DNA of 64,000 bases from Solirubrobacter deserti (GTDB taxonomy: Bacteria; Actinomycetota; Thermoleophilia; Solirubrobacterales; Solirubrobacteraceae), in the NCBI RefSeq assembly GCF_003344625.1, contig NZ_QPKJ02000006.1, positions 310,001 through 374,000 on the forward strand, in the 5' to 3' direction. The notes under the pieces are model-generated. The model saw only the letters and a program-made list of their open reading frames with translations. It did not search any database and was not told where the DNA came from. The position numbers and the translations under genes were made by a program. Shown here one piece after another: positions 16,375-26,200 of the stretch (its first letter is position 1; each line of letters begins with the position of its first letter).

Positions 16375-19300
16375 CGGTTCCCTCCGGAGATCAGGGTCAC
16401 GGGGACCCGCTTGGTCTTGAACTTGACGACCGCGGTGCCGCGCTTGCTCACGCGGACCTTGACGGCGCCGTTGCGGATGGCGGCCTTGCCGACCCGCTTG
16501 CCCTTGACGGAGACGGTGAGCGTCCCCTTGCACGGCTTCGCGCAGCGCACGCGCAGCTTCGCGACGCCCTTGGACACCTTCACGTCGAGCCCCGCGTCAA
16601 GGAAGCGTGGCTGGTTGGCCGACGCCCTGAACGTGACGGGGCGTCGCGTCGCGGTGCCGCGGCGCGGCTCCAGCCGCACGACCGCGGCCATCTTGCCCTC
16701 GCGCTCGATCACCCAGCGCGCGGCGTCCGGCAGCGTGACCGCGACCTGCTTGGTCTGGCCGGGTGCCACCGAGTAGCGCGTGGACGCGAGCGGGATCGCG
16801 GCCGCCGCCATCGCGCGCCCGCTCTCGCGGTCGATCGCCAGCTGGCCCTCGCACGCGCTCGGCGCGTCCGCCGGGCAGGAGACGCCCATCGACGCGACGC
16901 CGGTCGCGCTGACCGCGAACGTCGACGTGCCCATGCCGGCCGGCGGCACCGGCGCGGACGCCAGTGTCGCGGTGAACACCGTGTCCGGCGCGAGCGTGTC
17001 GATCGTGAACGCCCGCGTAGCGGGCGTGTCGTCGACGTTGCCGGCGCGGTCGCGGGCGCGGGCGGCGAAGCGATACGCACCGTCCGCGAGGTTCGCGTAG
17101 GGGGCGCACGGCCCCCAGTCGTTGCTGTCGAGGCGGCACTCGAAAGTCGCGTCGCCGTCGTCGGACGCGAGCACGAACACCGGGTTGCGATCGCTGGTCA
17201 GCGCGTTGGGGCCGGACACGATCATGGTCGACGGCGCGGCGGTGTCGACCGTGAACGTCCGCCGCGCCGGCTCCGGGTCGACCAGGGCGCCGTCGAGCGC
17301 GCGCACCTCGAAGCGGTGCTCACCGTCGATCACCGTGCGGGTGCGGTGCGGGGTCGTGCACGCGTACCAGGCGCCGCCGTCGATCCGGCACTCGAAGCTT
17401 CCGTTCGGGACCGAACCGATGAACGTGAACGTCGGCGCCGGCTCGTTGCCCAGGCCGTCCGGGCCGCGCTCGATCCGGGTGTCGGGCAGCTCGCCGTCGG
17501 TGTCGTCGTTGCGCAGCGTGCCGCGGGCGGCGCGGGCCGGGCCGGTCACGTGCTCGAGCTGGTCGAACGCGAGTTCGAACGCCTCGTCGGGCTCGCGCTG
17601 GGTGTCGCCGAAGACCCGGACGCGGACCTCCTTGACGATCTCGCCCGGCTCGAACACCAGCGTCTGGTCGACCGCGGTGAAGTCGCCCGGCGCGGCGGCG
17701 GTGCCGTTCACGGTCGCGGCGCGCGCGATCACGGTCCAGCCCGACGGCGCGCTGAGCCGCACGGTGAAGGTCGCATCGGTGAAGCCGAGGTCGCCCTCGT
17801 CCATCCCCACGTCGGTGACGGTGAGGGCCGGCGGTGCGTCGTCGTCGGTGACCGTCACGGTCGCCGCGGGACCGGCGGTGGCGTTGCTCACGGCGGTCAG
17901 CGCGAGCTGGAACGTCTCGTCCGGCTCGTCCGTGGTGTCCTGCGTGGTGGCGACGGTGAAGGTCGCGGTCAGCTGGCCCGCCGGGACGGTGACCTCACGG
18001 TCGATCGCCGGGAAGTCGTCCGCCGTCGCGGTCCCGGGCGTGGAGACGACGCGGACGACGGCGTCCTCCTCGGAGACCTTGTTGAGCGTGACCGTGGCGG
18101 TCGCCGAGGCGCCCTCGCCGACGGTCAGGTGAGCGAGCGTGGCCTTGGGCGGCTGCGGCAGCGGGCCCCAGGCGGGCTCCTGGTCGCTGTCGCTCGTGAG
18201 CCGGGTCACGCCGGTGCCGTCCACGAAGGCCTTGAACAGGCCGCCGCCGTCGCTCTGGTAGACGAACGCGCTGCCGTCCGGCGCGAAGGACGCGCGGCGG
18301 GCGCCGCGGGGATCCGTGGTCAGCTGCCGGCGCAGACCTCCGATCGACGGCGTCGTCGCGAAGATCTGCGCCGTGTAGTCGCTGGCCGCGTCCGTGTAGA
18401 GCAGCTGCTCGCCGTCGGGCGACCATGCGGGGTAGCGGCCGGGAGTGCGCAGGTCGGTCTCGTCGGTGCCGTCCGCGTTGACGATCCGCAGGGCCGGGGC
18501 ACCGCGGCCGACCGACGCGAACGCGATCCGCGTGCCGTCCGGCGACCACGCGGCGTCCTGGTTGCGTCCGCCGGTCATGGCGACCAGCTGCTCGCCGCCG
18601 GAGCCGTCGGCGTTCGCGGTCCACAGGTTCCAGCTGCCGAACTCGTCGACGCGCGAGAACGCGACCTTGGTGCCGTCCGGGCTCATCGCCGGGTACCACT
18701 CCTGCGCGCCGGTCGTGGTCACGCGGCGCGTGCCCAGGCCGCTCGGCGTGGCCGTGTAGACGTCGCCGTCGACGACGTAGGCGATGCGCGTGCCGTCGGC
18801 CGACACGGACACCTCGTCGCCGGCGGCGAGCGGCGTCTCCCCGCTGCCGTCGGCGTTGACACGGAAGATCTGGCCTCCACGCTGGAAGAAGACGCGGCCC
18901 TCGCTGGACGGCTCGGAGGCGCTCGCCCAGTCCAGCGCCGCCGTCGCCGGCGACTCCGGGCTGTAGGTGCGCTGGAGGACCGTGCTGCCCGAGCCGTCGA
19001 CGCCCACGACGATCGTGTCCGTGCCCGGGGTGCCCTCGCCCGGACGGCTGCCGGACTGCAGGTAGGCGATCCGCTTGCCGTCCGGCGAGAACACCGGGCC
19101 GCGCGGGTACTCGCCTTGAGTCGCCGCGACTACGCGATCCGGCAGGCCGCCGGCCTCGACCGGCATCGTGCGGATGCGGTAGATGCCGTCCGTGGTCTCC
19201 GGCCGGTACTCGAACTGGCGGAACACGACCGACTTGCCGTCCGGGGAGAAGTCCGGGTCGGTGTTGGTGATGTACTGGTTGCTCTGGTCCTGCGGGCGCA

Positions 19301-19859
19301 GCGGGCTGAAGACACCGCTGTCGACGTCGACCAGCGACATGCGCTCGTCCGAGCCCTGGGTCCAGGAGACGGCCAGCTCGGCGCCGTTCGGGTTCCACGC
19401 GAGGCGCGCGCCGTAACCGCCGCTCGGGAACGGGATCTCCGACTGCTCGTTGCTGAGCGTGCGGACCACGATCTCGTGGCGCGTGCCGGTGAAGCGGACG
19501 AAGGCGTAGGCCTTGCCGTCCGGCCGCCACACCGGAGTGTCGGTGTAGGAGACGTCGCCCGTCGGGCGGTAGAGCGTCTCGGGCTCGCCGCCCGCGATCG
19601 GGATGCGGGCGATGCGGTAGTCGGACGCGACGAACAGGACGGTCTTGCCGTCCGGCGACACGTCGGGGGTCGCGTGCTTGTAGGCGCCCGTCTCGAGAAT
19701 CGGGAAGGGGGTGGCGTTCGGCGTCGGCGGCAGTGAGACGAGTTGCCCGCCATCCGTGGCGTAGATCAATGGACCAGGCCGCGCAGCACCATGCGCGACG
19801 GCCGGGATCAGAGCCGCCAGGACGAGCCCGGCGGCGAGTGAGCGAAGGAGCTTGGCCAT
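16371..19859 (-). CDS. Secreted PD40 beta-propeller / Calx-beta / Ig-like protein
   Basis: 1162 residues, first gene of the coupled operon. Signal peptide MAKLLRSLAAGLVLAALIPA. About ten PD40 (TolB-type) repeats fill ~25-560, recognisable by 'SPDGKTVLF', 'RPDGKAYAF', 'SPDGKRIAY', 'SPDGTKVAF' and similar. Two Calx-beta domains follow (~565-790: 'VTVTDDDAPP', 'ATAAPGDFTAVD'-like strands), known calcium-binding modules in surface proteins. Then two Cys-paired Ig-like repeats ('SFECRIDGGAW', 'TFECRLDSNDW') and a basic beta tail ending GGNR. ATG 19859 places the start directly at the signal peptide; a TTG at 19871 is an alternative. An extracellular scaffold or binding protein is likely; no catalytic site is seen. 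Confidence 0.8.
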   Translation of the reverse strand: MAKLLRSLAAGLVLAALIPAVAHGAARPGPLIYATDGGQLVSLPPTPNATPFPILETGAYKHATPDVSPDGKTVLFVASDYRIARIPIAGGEPETLYRPTGDVSYTDTPVWRPDGKAYAFVRFTGTRHEIVVRTLSNEQSEIPFPSGGYGARLAWNPNGAELAVSWTQGSDERMSLVDVDSGVFSPLRPQDQSNQYITNTDPDFSPDGKSVVFRQFEYRPETTDGIYRIRTMPVEAGGLPDRVVAATQGEYPRGPVFSPDGKRIAYLQSGSRPGEGTPGTDTIVVGVDGSGSTVLQRTYSPESPATAALDWASASEPSSEGRVFFQRGGQIFRVNADGSGETPLAAGDEVSVSADGTRIAYVVDGDVYTATPSGLGTRRVTTTGAQEWYPAMSPDGTKVAFSRVDEFGSWNLWTANADGSGGEQLVAMTGGRNQDAAWSPDGTRIAFASVGRGAPALRIVNADGTDETDLRTPGRYPAWSPDGEQLLYTDAASDYTAQIFATTPSIGGLRRQLTTDPRGARRASFAPDGSAFVYQSDGGGLFKAFVDGTGVTRLTSDSDQEPAWGPLPQPPKATLAHLTVGEGASATATVTLNKVSEEDAVVRVVSTPGTATADDFPAIDREVTVPAGQLTATFTVATTQDTTDEPDETFQLALTAVSNATAGPAATVTVTDDDAPPALTVTDVGMDEGDLGFTDATFTVRLSAPSGWTVIARAATVNGTAAAPGDFTAVDQTLVFEPGEIVKEVRVRVFGDTQREPDEAFELAFDQLEHVTGPARAARGTLRNDDTDGELPDTRIERGPDGLGNEPAPTFTFIGSVPNGSFECRIDGGAWYACTTPHRTRTVIDGEHRFEVRALDGALVDPEPARRTFTVDTAAPSTMIVSGPNALTSDRNPVFVLASDDGDATFECRLDSNDWGPCAPYANLADGAYRFAARARDRAGNVDDTPATRAFTIDTLAPDTVFTATLASAPVPPAGMGTSTFAVSATGVASMGVSCPADAPSACEGQLAIDRESGRAMAAAAIPLASTRYSVAPGQTKQVAVTLPDAARWVIEREGKMAAVVRLEPRRGTATRRPVTFRASANQPRFLDAGLDVKVSKGVAKLRVRCAKPCKGTLTVSVKGKRVGKAAIRNGAVKVRVSKRGTAVVKFKTKRVPVTLISGGNR

Positions 19860-20182
19860 GTCTGCAGCCAACCTCGCTCACGCCGCCGGACGGGGCAATG
19901 GAGGACCACCCCAGTAATTGCCTCACCGAACCCGTTGGGGTGCGGGTACCTCTACCCGCACTCCGTCATGCCTGACGCTCGAGTTGAGCGTTAGGCGTGA
20001 ACGTGAACTCGTGCAGCGTGCTCCCGCGCGGGGTCATACCGGTCGATGTCGACCAGCACCGCCGCGAACCAGGTCCTCGTCGGTTCTCGGTTCACGCATC
20101 ACTCAGGACTTCGCGGTAGCCGCGCCCGTGTGACACACCGAGGGGTCCCCGGCGCGCTGTGGCCCGCCGACCGGAGGGCCCG
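19860..20182. other. 323-bp intergenic region with three inverted repeats
   Basis: No convincing gene on either strand. Three structured sites are visible. First, GTGCGGGTA-CCTC-TACCCGCAC (19940-19961) is a perfect 9-bp stem that extends with one wobble to 19937-19964. Second, 11-bp arms at 19970-19980 and 19986-19996 pair at 10 of 11 positions around GAGTT. Third, GGTCGA-TG-TCGACC (20041-20054) is a perfect palindrome. The first two lie downstream of the PGPGW gene and upstream of the secreted-protein operon, so they could terminate the former; the third could be an operator for the latter. No clear -35/-10 pair was found. Confidence 0.5.
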
Positions 20183-20635
20183 TCAGAGACCGATGGTGTC
20201 CTTGCCCTTGGCCACCAGGTCGAAGTGCGCGACGGCCCACATCGCCACGCCGGCCGCCGCGAGACCGCCGACGGTGATCGCGGCCGAGCTGGCCGGGTGC
20301 TGTTTGGCGTGGTCCCATGCGTTCTGGGCCTTGTCCTTGAAGGAGTCGAAGAACCGCCGGGCGAAGCGAAACTCGGTCGACCAGATCCACAGTCCGAGCA
20401 GCACCGGCGGAATCGTCAACGGCCCCGGAAGGACCGCCAGCGCGAAGCCCGCGATGATGCACAGCAGCCCGAGCACGAACACGCCGACGCGGTAGGCCTG
20501 ACCGACGCCCGGCTTCGAGCGCACGCGGTCGCGCCACCCGCCCTTCGGCACTTCAGCCGGCTGTCCGAGGCCGTCGGCGGCGGCGGAGCCCCGGTCGCGG
20601 CGACGCTTCTGGACGGGCTGAGGTGAGACGGGCAT
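20183..20635 (-). CDS. PGPGW-type transmembrane protein (TIGR02611-like)
   Basis: 150 residues with a charged N-terminus, a hydrophobic hairpin at ~50-85 around 'LAVLPGPLTIPPVLLGLWIW' (the family's PGP motif), the conserved 'STEFRFARRFFDSFK' amphipathic stretch, and another hydrophobic helix near the C-terminus. Function of this small membrane family is not known. ATG 20635 is chosen because GTAGG lies 8 bp upstream; a TTG at 20641 is possible. It follows the LuxR gene by 58 bp on the same strand. Confidence 0.8.
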   Translation of the reverse strand: MPVSPQPVQKRRRDRGSAAADGLGQPAEVPKGGWRDRVRSKPGVGQAYRVGVFVLGLLCIIAGFALAVLPGPLTIPPVLLGLWIWSTEFRFARRFFDSFKDKAQNAWDHAKQHPASSAAITVGGLAAAGVAMWAVAHFDLVAKGKDTIGL

Positions 20636-20693
20636 GGTCAAGACCTACCCAACGATCGAGGAGCGCCGTCGGACATGGCGCGCGCGAGCGCCG

Positions 20694-23243
20694 CTAGTCG
20701 AGCTCGATCGCCGCGGCCTCGTGGCGGGACTTGACCCCGAGCTTGGACAGGATCGCCGCCACGTGGTGGTCGACCGTCCGCACCGAGAGCACGAGCTGCT
20801 CGGCGATCTCGGCGTTGGTGAGGCCTTCGCGCACGAGCGCGAGCACGGCCAGCTGGCGCTCGGTGAGCCCGGCGGGGTTGCCCCGCGTGGCCGCGTTGGG
20901 CCCGCGCGGGACCCGCGCGCCGCGCTCGCGCAGGCCGGCGCGGGCGAGCTCGGCGGCCGGCGTGGCGCCGAGCCGGTCGAGGATTTCGAGACCCTCCGCG
21001 ATCGCGTCCGGTTCGCCGCTCAACGCGAGCTCGAGCGCGCACTCGTACGGATCGCCGGCGCGACGCCAGAGCGAGGCGGCGGTCCGCCACTCCCCGGCGA
21101 GGCCGGCCGCCCACGCCGCGGGCACGTCCGTCGCGCTGGGGATCTGGACGCCGGCCCGGGTGAGGTAGCGCAGGAGCTCGCCACGGAACCAGGCGCCACC
21201 GGGGTGCGACAGGCGCGGGAGCAGCTCGTCGGCGACCTCGCGCGCGGCCGCGGCGTCCTCGGCCAGCCAGGCCCACTCGGCCCGGGCCAGGCCCGCGTAG
21301 GCGACGCCCACCAGCGTGCGCGCCCGTTTCGCGCGTTCCCATGCCTCCCTCAGCAGCGCCGCGGCCGAGGGGTCGCCCCGCCGCGCCAGCAACCGGCCGA
21401 GCCAGGGCACGGAGTAGGCGTACAGGTACCCCGTGTCCCCGCCGGCGGCGGACACCAGCTCGCGCAGGCCCGCCTCCGCCGCGTCCCACTCGCCCCGGCG
21501 CAGCAGCAGCACCATGCGGTGCACGTCGAGGTTGTAGGCGTGCGACCAGAAGCCGTGGTCGCGGGTGAACTCGAGTCCGGCGTCGATCTCCGCGACCAGC
21601 TCGTCGAAGCGGCCCACGCGCGCGAGCAGCTCGACGTGGTTCACGTAGCCGCGGGCGAGCGCCTCGAAGTGCTCGCCCGCGCGGGCCAGCGCGATGCTGG
21701 AGCGCATCGTCTCCAGGCCGGCGTCGATCTCCCCCGCCTCCACGCGCGCCATCGCGAGGTAGTTCAGGCACAGCGCCGCCAGGTCGGCCCGCCCGCTCTG
21801 CACCGCGAGCCGGTCCGCGCGCTCGAGCACGGGCATCGCCTCCGACGCCTGCGCGGTCAGCGCGTAGATCGCGCCCAGGTACAGGACCGCCCCGGCGTGG
21901 TCGCCGAGCAGCCGGACGGACCGCTCGGCCGCCGCGAACGCCTCGTCGGTCTCGCCCGCCATCAGCAGCAGCCGCGACAGGCGCGCCAGGCACAACCCGA
22001 GCGCCTCGGGATCGCCCAACGTCTCGTACAGGCCCAGCGCCGCGCGACCGGCCTCGACGGCCTCGATGAACCGCGCCGCGTTGTAAAGCTCCCACGCGTA
22101 GCCGTGCAGCACGTCGGCCCGCGCCCGCTCCTCCAGCCCGGCCAGGTGCTCGATGACCGCCTCATAGTGCGCCAGCGCCTGCCGGTGCGAGCCGGCGCGC
22201 GCCGCCTCGCGCGCCGCCTCCGGCCCTTCGGCGAGCAGCGTCGCGACGTCCCCCGCCGCGACCGCGTGGTGCAGCAGCCGCGCGCGATCGCTCACTCCGG
22301 CGAGTCGCAACGCGCCGACCACCTCCGCGTTGAGCAGCCGCCGCCGCAGCTCGGGCAGCGACTGCTCGACCGCCCGCCGCGCGAGCTCGTGCCGGAACGC
22401 GATCCCGGCCTCGCGCGCCTCCACCAGCCCGGCCCGCTCGGCCTCGGCCAGCACGCCCAGCGGCACGCCGAGCAGCGTCGAGGGGAACGCGGACGGGATC
22501 ACGCTCAGCCGCTCGATCGCCTCCCGGCACGCGGGCGACACGCCGTCGAGCCGCGCGAGCACCGCGTCCTTGACGCTCGCCGGCACTTCGCCCGGCGCCG
22601 CCGCCAGCGCCTCCGCGACGAAGAACGGGTTCCCGCGCGTGAGCGAATGCACCGCGTCGGCGTCGCGGCCCGTGCCGTTCACGAGCCGCACGACCGCGTC
22701 GCGCGACAGCGGCGAGAGCTCGAGCCGGTGCACGCTCTCCCCCGCGAGCACGCCCAGCAACCGGTGCAGCGGGTGCCCGGCGACCAGCCCCTCGTCCCGC
22801 ACGGTCAGCACCAGCAGCGCGCCCAGCGAACTCATTCGCCGCGCGGCGTAGCCCAGCACGTCGATCGTCGCGTCGTCGGCCCAGTGCGCGTCCTCGATCA
22901 CCAGCACCGTCGGCCGCTCGACCGCGAGCTCGGCCATCAGCGCGCCGAACACCTCGCGACCTTCGAGCAACGCGGCCTCCAGCGGCCCGCCGGACGGAGC
23001 CGCGTCCCACAGGGGGCCGAGCGTCCGCGGCGTGACGAGGTCGTCGCACGCGGCCCACAGCAGGCGCGCCCGGGCCTCCCCGACGAACGCTCGCACGAGC
23101 GACGTCTTGCCGATCCCCGCCTCGCCCGAGATCAGCGCGGTCGAGCCGTGCCCGGCCTGTGCACGGCTCAGCGCGCCCAACAGCGCGCCGAGCGGTGCGT
23201 CACGTTCCAACAATGCCGGGGCCACGAGACGCAATCGTCTCAT
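20694..23243 (-). CDS. LuxR-family ATP-binding transcriptional regulator (LAL type)
   Basis: 849 residues. N-terminal STAND-type ATPase: Walker [10 protein letters not shown] (residues 40-48) and Walker B '[11 protein letters not shown]' (113-123). The middle ~350 residues are helical, TPR-like, and suited to ligand or protein sensing. The C-terminus is a LuxR helix-turn-helix ('[20 protein letters not shown]', '[18 protein letters not shown]'). Such proteins activate transcription on ligand binding, as MalT does. The gene begins 16 bp after the NPP/5'-nucleotidase gene on the same strand, so it may sense a product of that enzyme; this is an inference from position only. Confidence 0.9.
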   Translation of the reverse strand: MRRLRLVAPALLERDAPLGALLGALSRAQAGHGSTALISGEAGIGKTSLVRAFVGEARARLLWAACDDLVTPRTLGPLWDAAPSGGPLEAALLEGREVFGALMAELAVERPTVLVIEDAHWADDATIDVLGYAARRMSSLGALLVLTVRDEGLVAGHPLHRLLGVLAGESVHRLELSPLSRDAVVRLVNGTGRDADAVHSLTRGNPFFVAEALAAAPGEVPASVKDAVLARLDGVSPACREAIERLSVIPSAFPSTLLGVPLGVLAEAERAGLVEAREAGIAFRHELARRAVEQSLPELRRRLLNAEVVGALRLAGVSDRARLLHHAVAAGDVATLLAEGPEAAREAARAGSHRQALAHYEAVIEHLAGLEERARADVLHGYAWELYNAARFIEAVEAGRAALGLYETLGDPEALGLCLARLSRLLLMAGETDEAFAAAERSVRLLGDHAGAVLYLGAIYALTAQASEAMPVLERADRLAVQSGRADLAALCLNYLAMARVEAGEIDAGLETMRSSIALARAGEHFEALARGYVNHVELLARVGRFDELVAEIDAGLEFTRDHGFWSHAYNLDVHRMVLLLRRGEWDAAEAGLRELVSAAGGDTGYLYAYSVPWLGRLLARRGDPSAAALLREAWERAKRARTLVGVAYAGLARAEWAWLAEDAAAAREVADELLPRLSHPGGAWFRGELLRYLTRAGVQIPSATDVPAAWAAGLAGEWRTAASLWRRAGDPYECALELALSGEPDAIAEGLEILDRLGATPAAELARAGLRERGARVPRGPNAATRGNPAGLTERQLAVLALVREGLTNAEIAEQLVLSVRTVDHHVAAILSKLGVKSRHEAAAIELD

Positions 23244-23259
23244 GGCCCCGGCTCAGGGA

Positions 23260-26200
23260 TCACGGACCGATGCGGCGGCCGTCGACGACCGGCGCGACCG
23301 GCGAGTTCGCCGTGATGTAGTCGATCGTCACCTCGAGCAGGCCGTCGCCCGGCTGCAGGACGTTCGTGCCGCGGGCGAACGAGGTGTACCCGTCACCGCC
23401 GGTGTACATGAAGTCCGGGATGACCATGCGCACCGAGCTGCCCGGCGCCAGCAGGCTCTTGGGACCGTTGACGCCCTCCGGCGTGAGCCAGATGTTGTCG
23501 ATCACCGGGGTGGTGCCCGTGCAGTGCATCTGCACCTGCAAGCCCGAGAACTGCGGCGTGCGACCCGTGCTCACGCTCGTGTCGCCGCACGGCGGGCGGA
23601 ACCCGTTCTGGAAGGCGGCCACGAGGTCCTCGTAGGCCACGGTGAGGATCGTCGTGCGGTTGCCGAACGGCAGCACGCCGAACACCTCGCCCCACGTGAT
23701 CTCGCCCACCCCCTCGGCGCCGGTCGGCGCCATCCGCAGATCCTGGCGCAGGCCGCCCGAGTTGGTCAGCGCCGCCTGCACGCCCGGGTACCGCGCGCGC
23801 ATGGCGTCCGCGACCATGTTGCCCATCGCGGACTCCTTCAAGCGCGCCGGATCGTCGCGCAGGATGTCGATCGACTGGCGGCCGATGACCTGGTTGCGCA
23901 GCGGCGCGGTGTCGATGTCGGCCTTGTCGACGATCGCCTTCACGTCCGTGCGCGAGTTGACGCCGAGGTTCTTGGCCGTGCGCGTTGCGGCGCCGGTCCA
24001 GGCGACGTCGCCCGTGCGGTCGACCATCATCTGGGCGACCGAGTAGGAGACGCCGGCGTTGTAGCCCTCCACCACCGGGATCTTGCCGACCACGGTGTTG
24101 GCCGCGCGGTGCGTGTGCCCTGCGACCACGAGGTCGATCGTCGTGTTCTGCAGCTTCTCGACGATCTGCATGATCGGGCCCGCCCACGGGGCGGCCGGGC
24201 GGCCGTCGACGGCGTTCTCGCCGGCGGTCGCGCCCTCGTGGATGACCACGACCTGGACCTTGATCCCGCGCGCGCGCAGGATGTTCGACTCGCGCTCGAT
24301 CCGCTCGGCCTCATCCAGGAACGCGAGGCCGGCGGTGTTGCCCGCCGCGACGAGCTCGGGCGTGCTCTTGACCGTCGCGCCGATGAGGCCGACCTGAACG
24401 CCGTTGACGCGGATCACCGTCGACGGCTTCACGTACGACGGCGGCTGGTTGTTCGAGGTCTGGACGATGTTCGCCGACAGCCACGGGAAGTTCGACGCCG
24501 CCTGCTGCTTGAGGATGCGCGTCGGACCGAAGTCGAACTCGTGGTTGCCGAACGCGGTCGCGTCCATGCCCCACGCGTTCATGACGTCGATCGTCGGCAT
24601 GTCCTCGAGCAGCGAGGAGATCGGCGGGGACGCGCCGACGTTGTCGCCGCCGGACACCAGCAGCGTGTCGCCGGGCAGCGCGAACGCCTCCTCGTCGAAC
24701 AGCGTCGCCAGCTGTGCCGCGCCGCCGACCGAGGCCTGCAGCGTGTCGTAGCCGAACGTCGACGGCGTGAGCTGGCCGTGGAAGTCGTTGAGGCCGATGA
24801 TGTTCACCGGCGTCACGTCACGCCCGTTGCCCAGCAGGTCGCGCCGGACGACGCCCTGGCTGTGCTGCGGCGCCGGGACGCCGAGCAGGTACGCGGCCGT
24901 CGGCGCGAGGTCGATCGACTGCAGGTCACGGACCTTGCCGCTCTTGATCGCGTTGCCGCCGGCCAGGAACGTCGCGCGCATGTTCACGTTCGCGCGCCGG
25001 TCCTGGAGGTCGGGCACGTACCCGTGCTGGCCGAAGAACGCCGACAGGCCCAACAGCGTGCCCGGCGTCGCGCCGTCGAACTGGTACGGCGGGGACGCGA
25101 ACACGACCAGGTCGCCCGTGCGCGTCGGGTGCGCCATGTCGGCCGTCGTCTTCGGGCCGTTCGGGATGGCCCGCGCCTCGGCCTTGGTGTACGTGCGGTC
25201 GATGACCTCCCACTGCTCGGGGCGGCCGTCGCCGTTCCAGTCGTTGTCGTCCTTGAGCGCCTCGAAGGCGGCGCGGATGCGGGCGACCGTCGCGGCCTCC
25301 TCGGCCGCCGGGACCTGCTGGAGCCCGGGCGTGGCCGTGTCGCGCTCCGCGCGGTTGAGGTAGATCTGCGCGGCCCCGCCGGCGTAGCAGACCTTCGCCT
25401 TGCCGATCGTCTCGGTCGCGGGCAGCGTGCAATTGCCGGTCTGCGGCGTCGACAGCAGACCGAGGTCCACGAGCACCTTGCTGGCGTCGATGGCCAGGAA
25501 CTGCGGCGCGAAGCCGTGGTCGGAGGCGACGAACGTCGTCAGATTGCGCTCGCGCATGAGGTTCTGCGCCAGGCGCATCGTCTTGTCCGCGCCCCTGTAG
25601 GCGTCGCGGATGTAGCGCTCGCGCTGCTTGACGCGGTTGTCCTTGTAGCCGTCGACGTTCGTGTCGTCGTAGGCCGGGTTGCGCGCGCCGTTGGGCAGCT
25701 TCTTCGTGACCAGGCCCAGGAACTGGTGCTGGATCTCGTCCGTGCGCGGGTCGCCGACGAGCGCGAGGTCCGGCTGGTACTTGGTGATCACGTACTCGGC
25801 GAGCGGTTGGTAGAGCTCGGCCCAGTACTCGCTCTGCTCGATGTAGGTGTCCTCGGACACGATGCCCGCCTCGAGCACGGCGAAGTCGCCGGCCTGCGAG
25901 GAGGGGAACTTCTCGGCGATGTAGTCCTCGAAGGAGCCGGTGAAGCCCGGCTCGGAGAAGCCGTTCCACGTGGCCAGCGCGCGCGTGACCGACGTGTGGA
26001 ACAGGCGCACCTGCGAAAGGTCCTTGCGTAGCCGCTCGACCTTGACCAGGAACGAGGCCGTCTTGCCCTCGTTGGCGCCGCCGACGATCTTGACCTTCAC
26101 GTCCGCGAACGGTTCGCCCTCGGCCAGGTCGGCGACCCGGTCGGCTTTCGCGCCGCTCTTGGTGCGGCTGAACAGGACGCGGTCGTAGTTCGTGCGCCGG

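Noticed and set aside
13561..16776. A 1071-residue plus-strand open frame opposite the secreted-protein operon
   Set aside because: Low-complexity Arg/Ala/Asp composition and no family features; it is a shadow of the minus-strand genes.
17316..19736. An 806-residue plus-strand open frame opposite the PD40 protein
   Set aside because: Composition is that of antisense GC-rich DNA; the minus strand has ten PD40 repeats and two Calx-beta domains in frame.
19905..19970. Possible tRNA-like sequence ending in a GC-rich T-arm-like hairpin
   Set aside because: The loop is not TTCRANY, no consistent acceptor, D or anticodon stem can be drawn, and there is no CCA. Better explained as a simple hairpin.
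23032..26031. A 999-residue plus-strand open frame opposite the NPP/5'-nucleotidase
   Set aside because: Antisense Arg/Val/Asp-rich shadow; the minus-strand frame has complete catalytic motifs.
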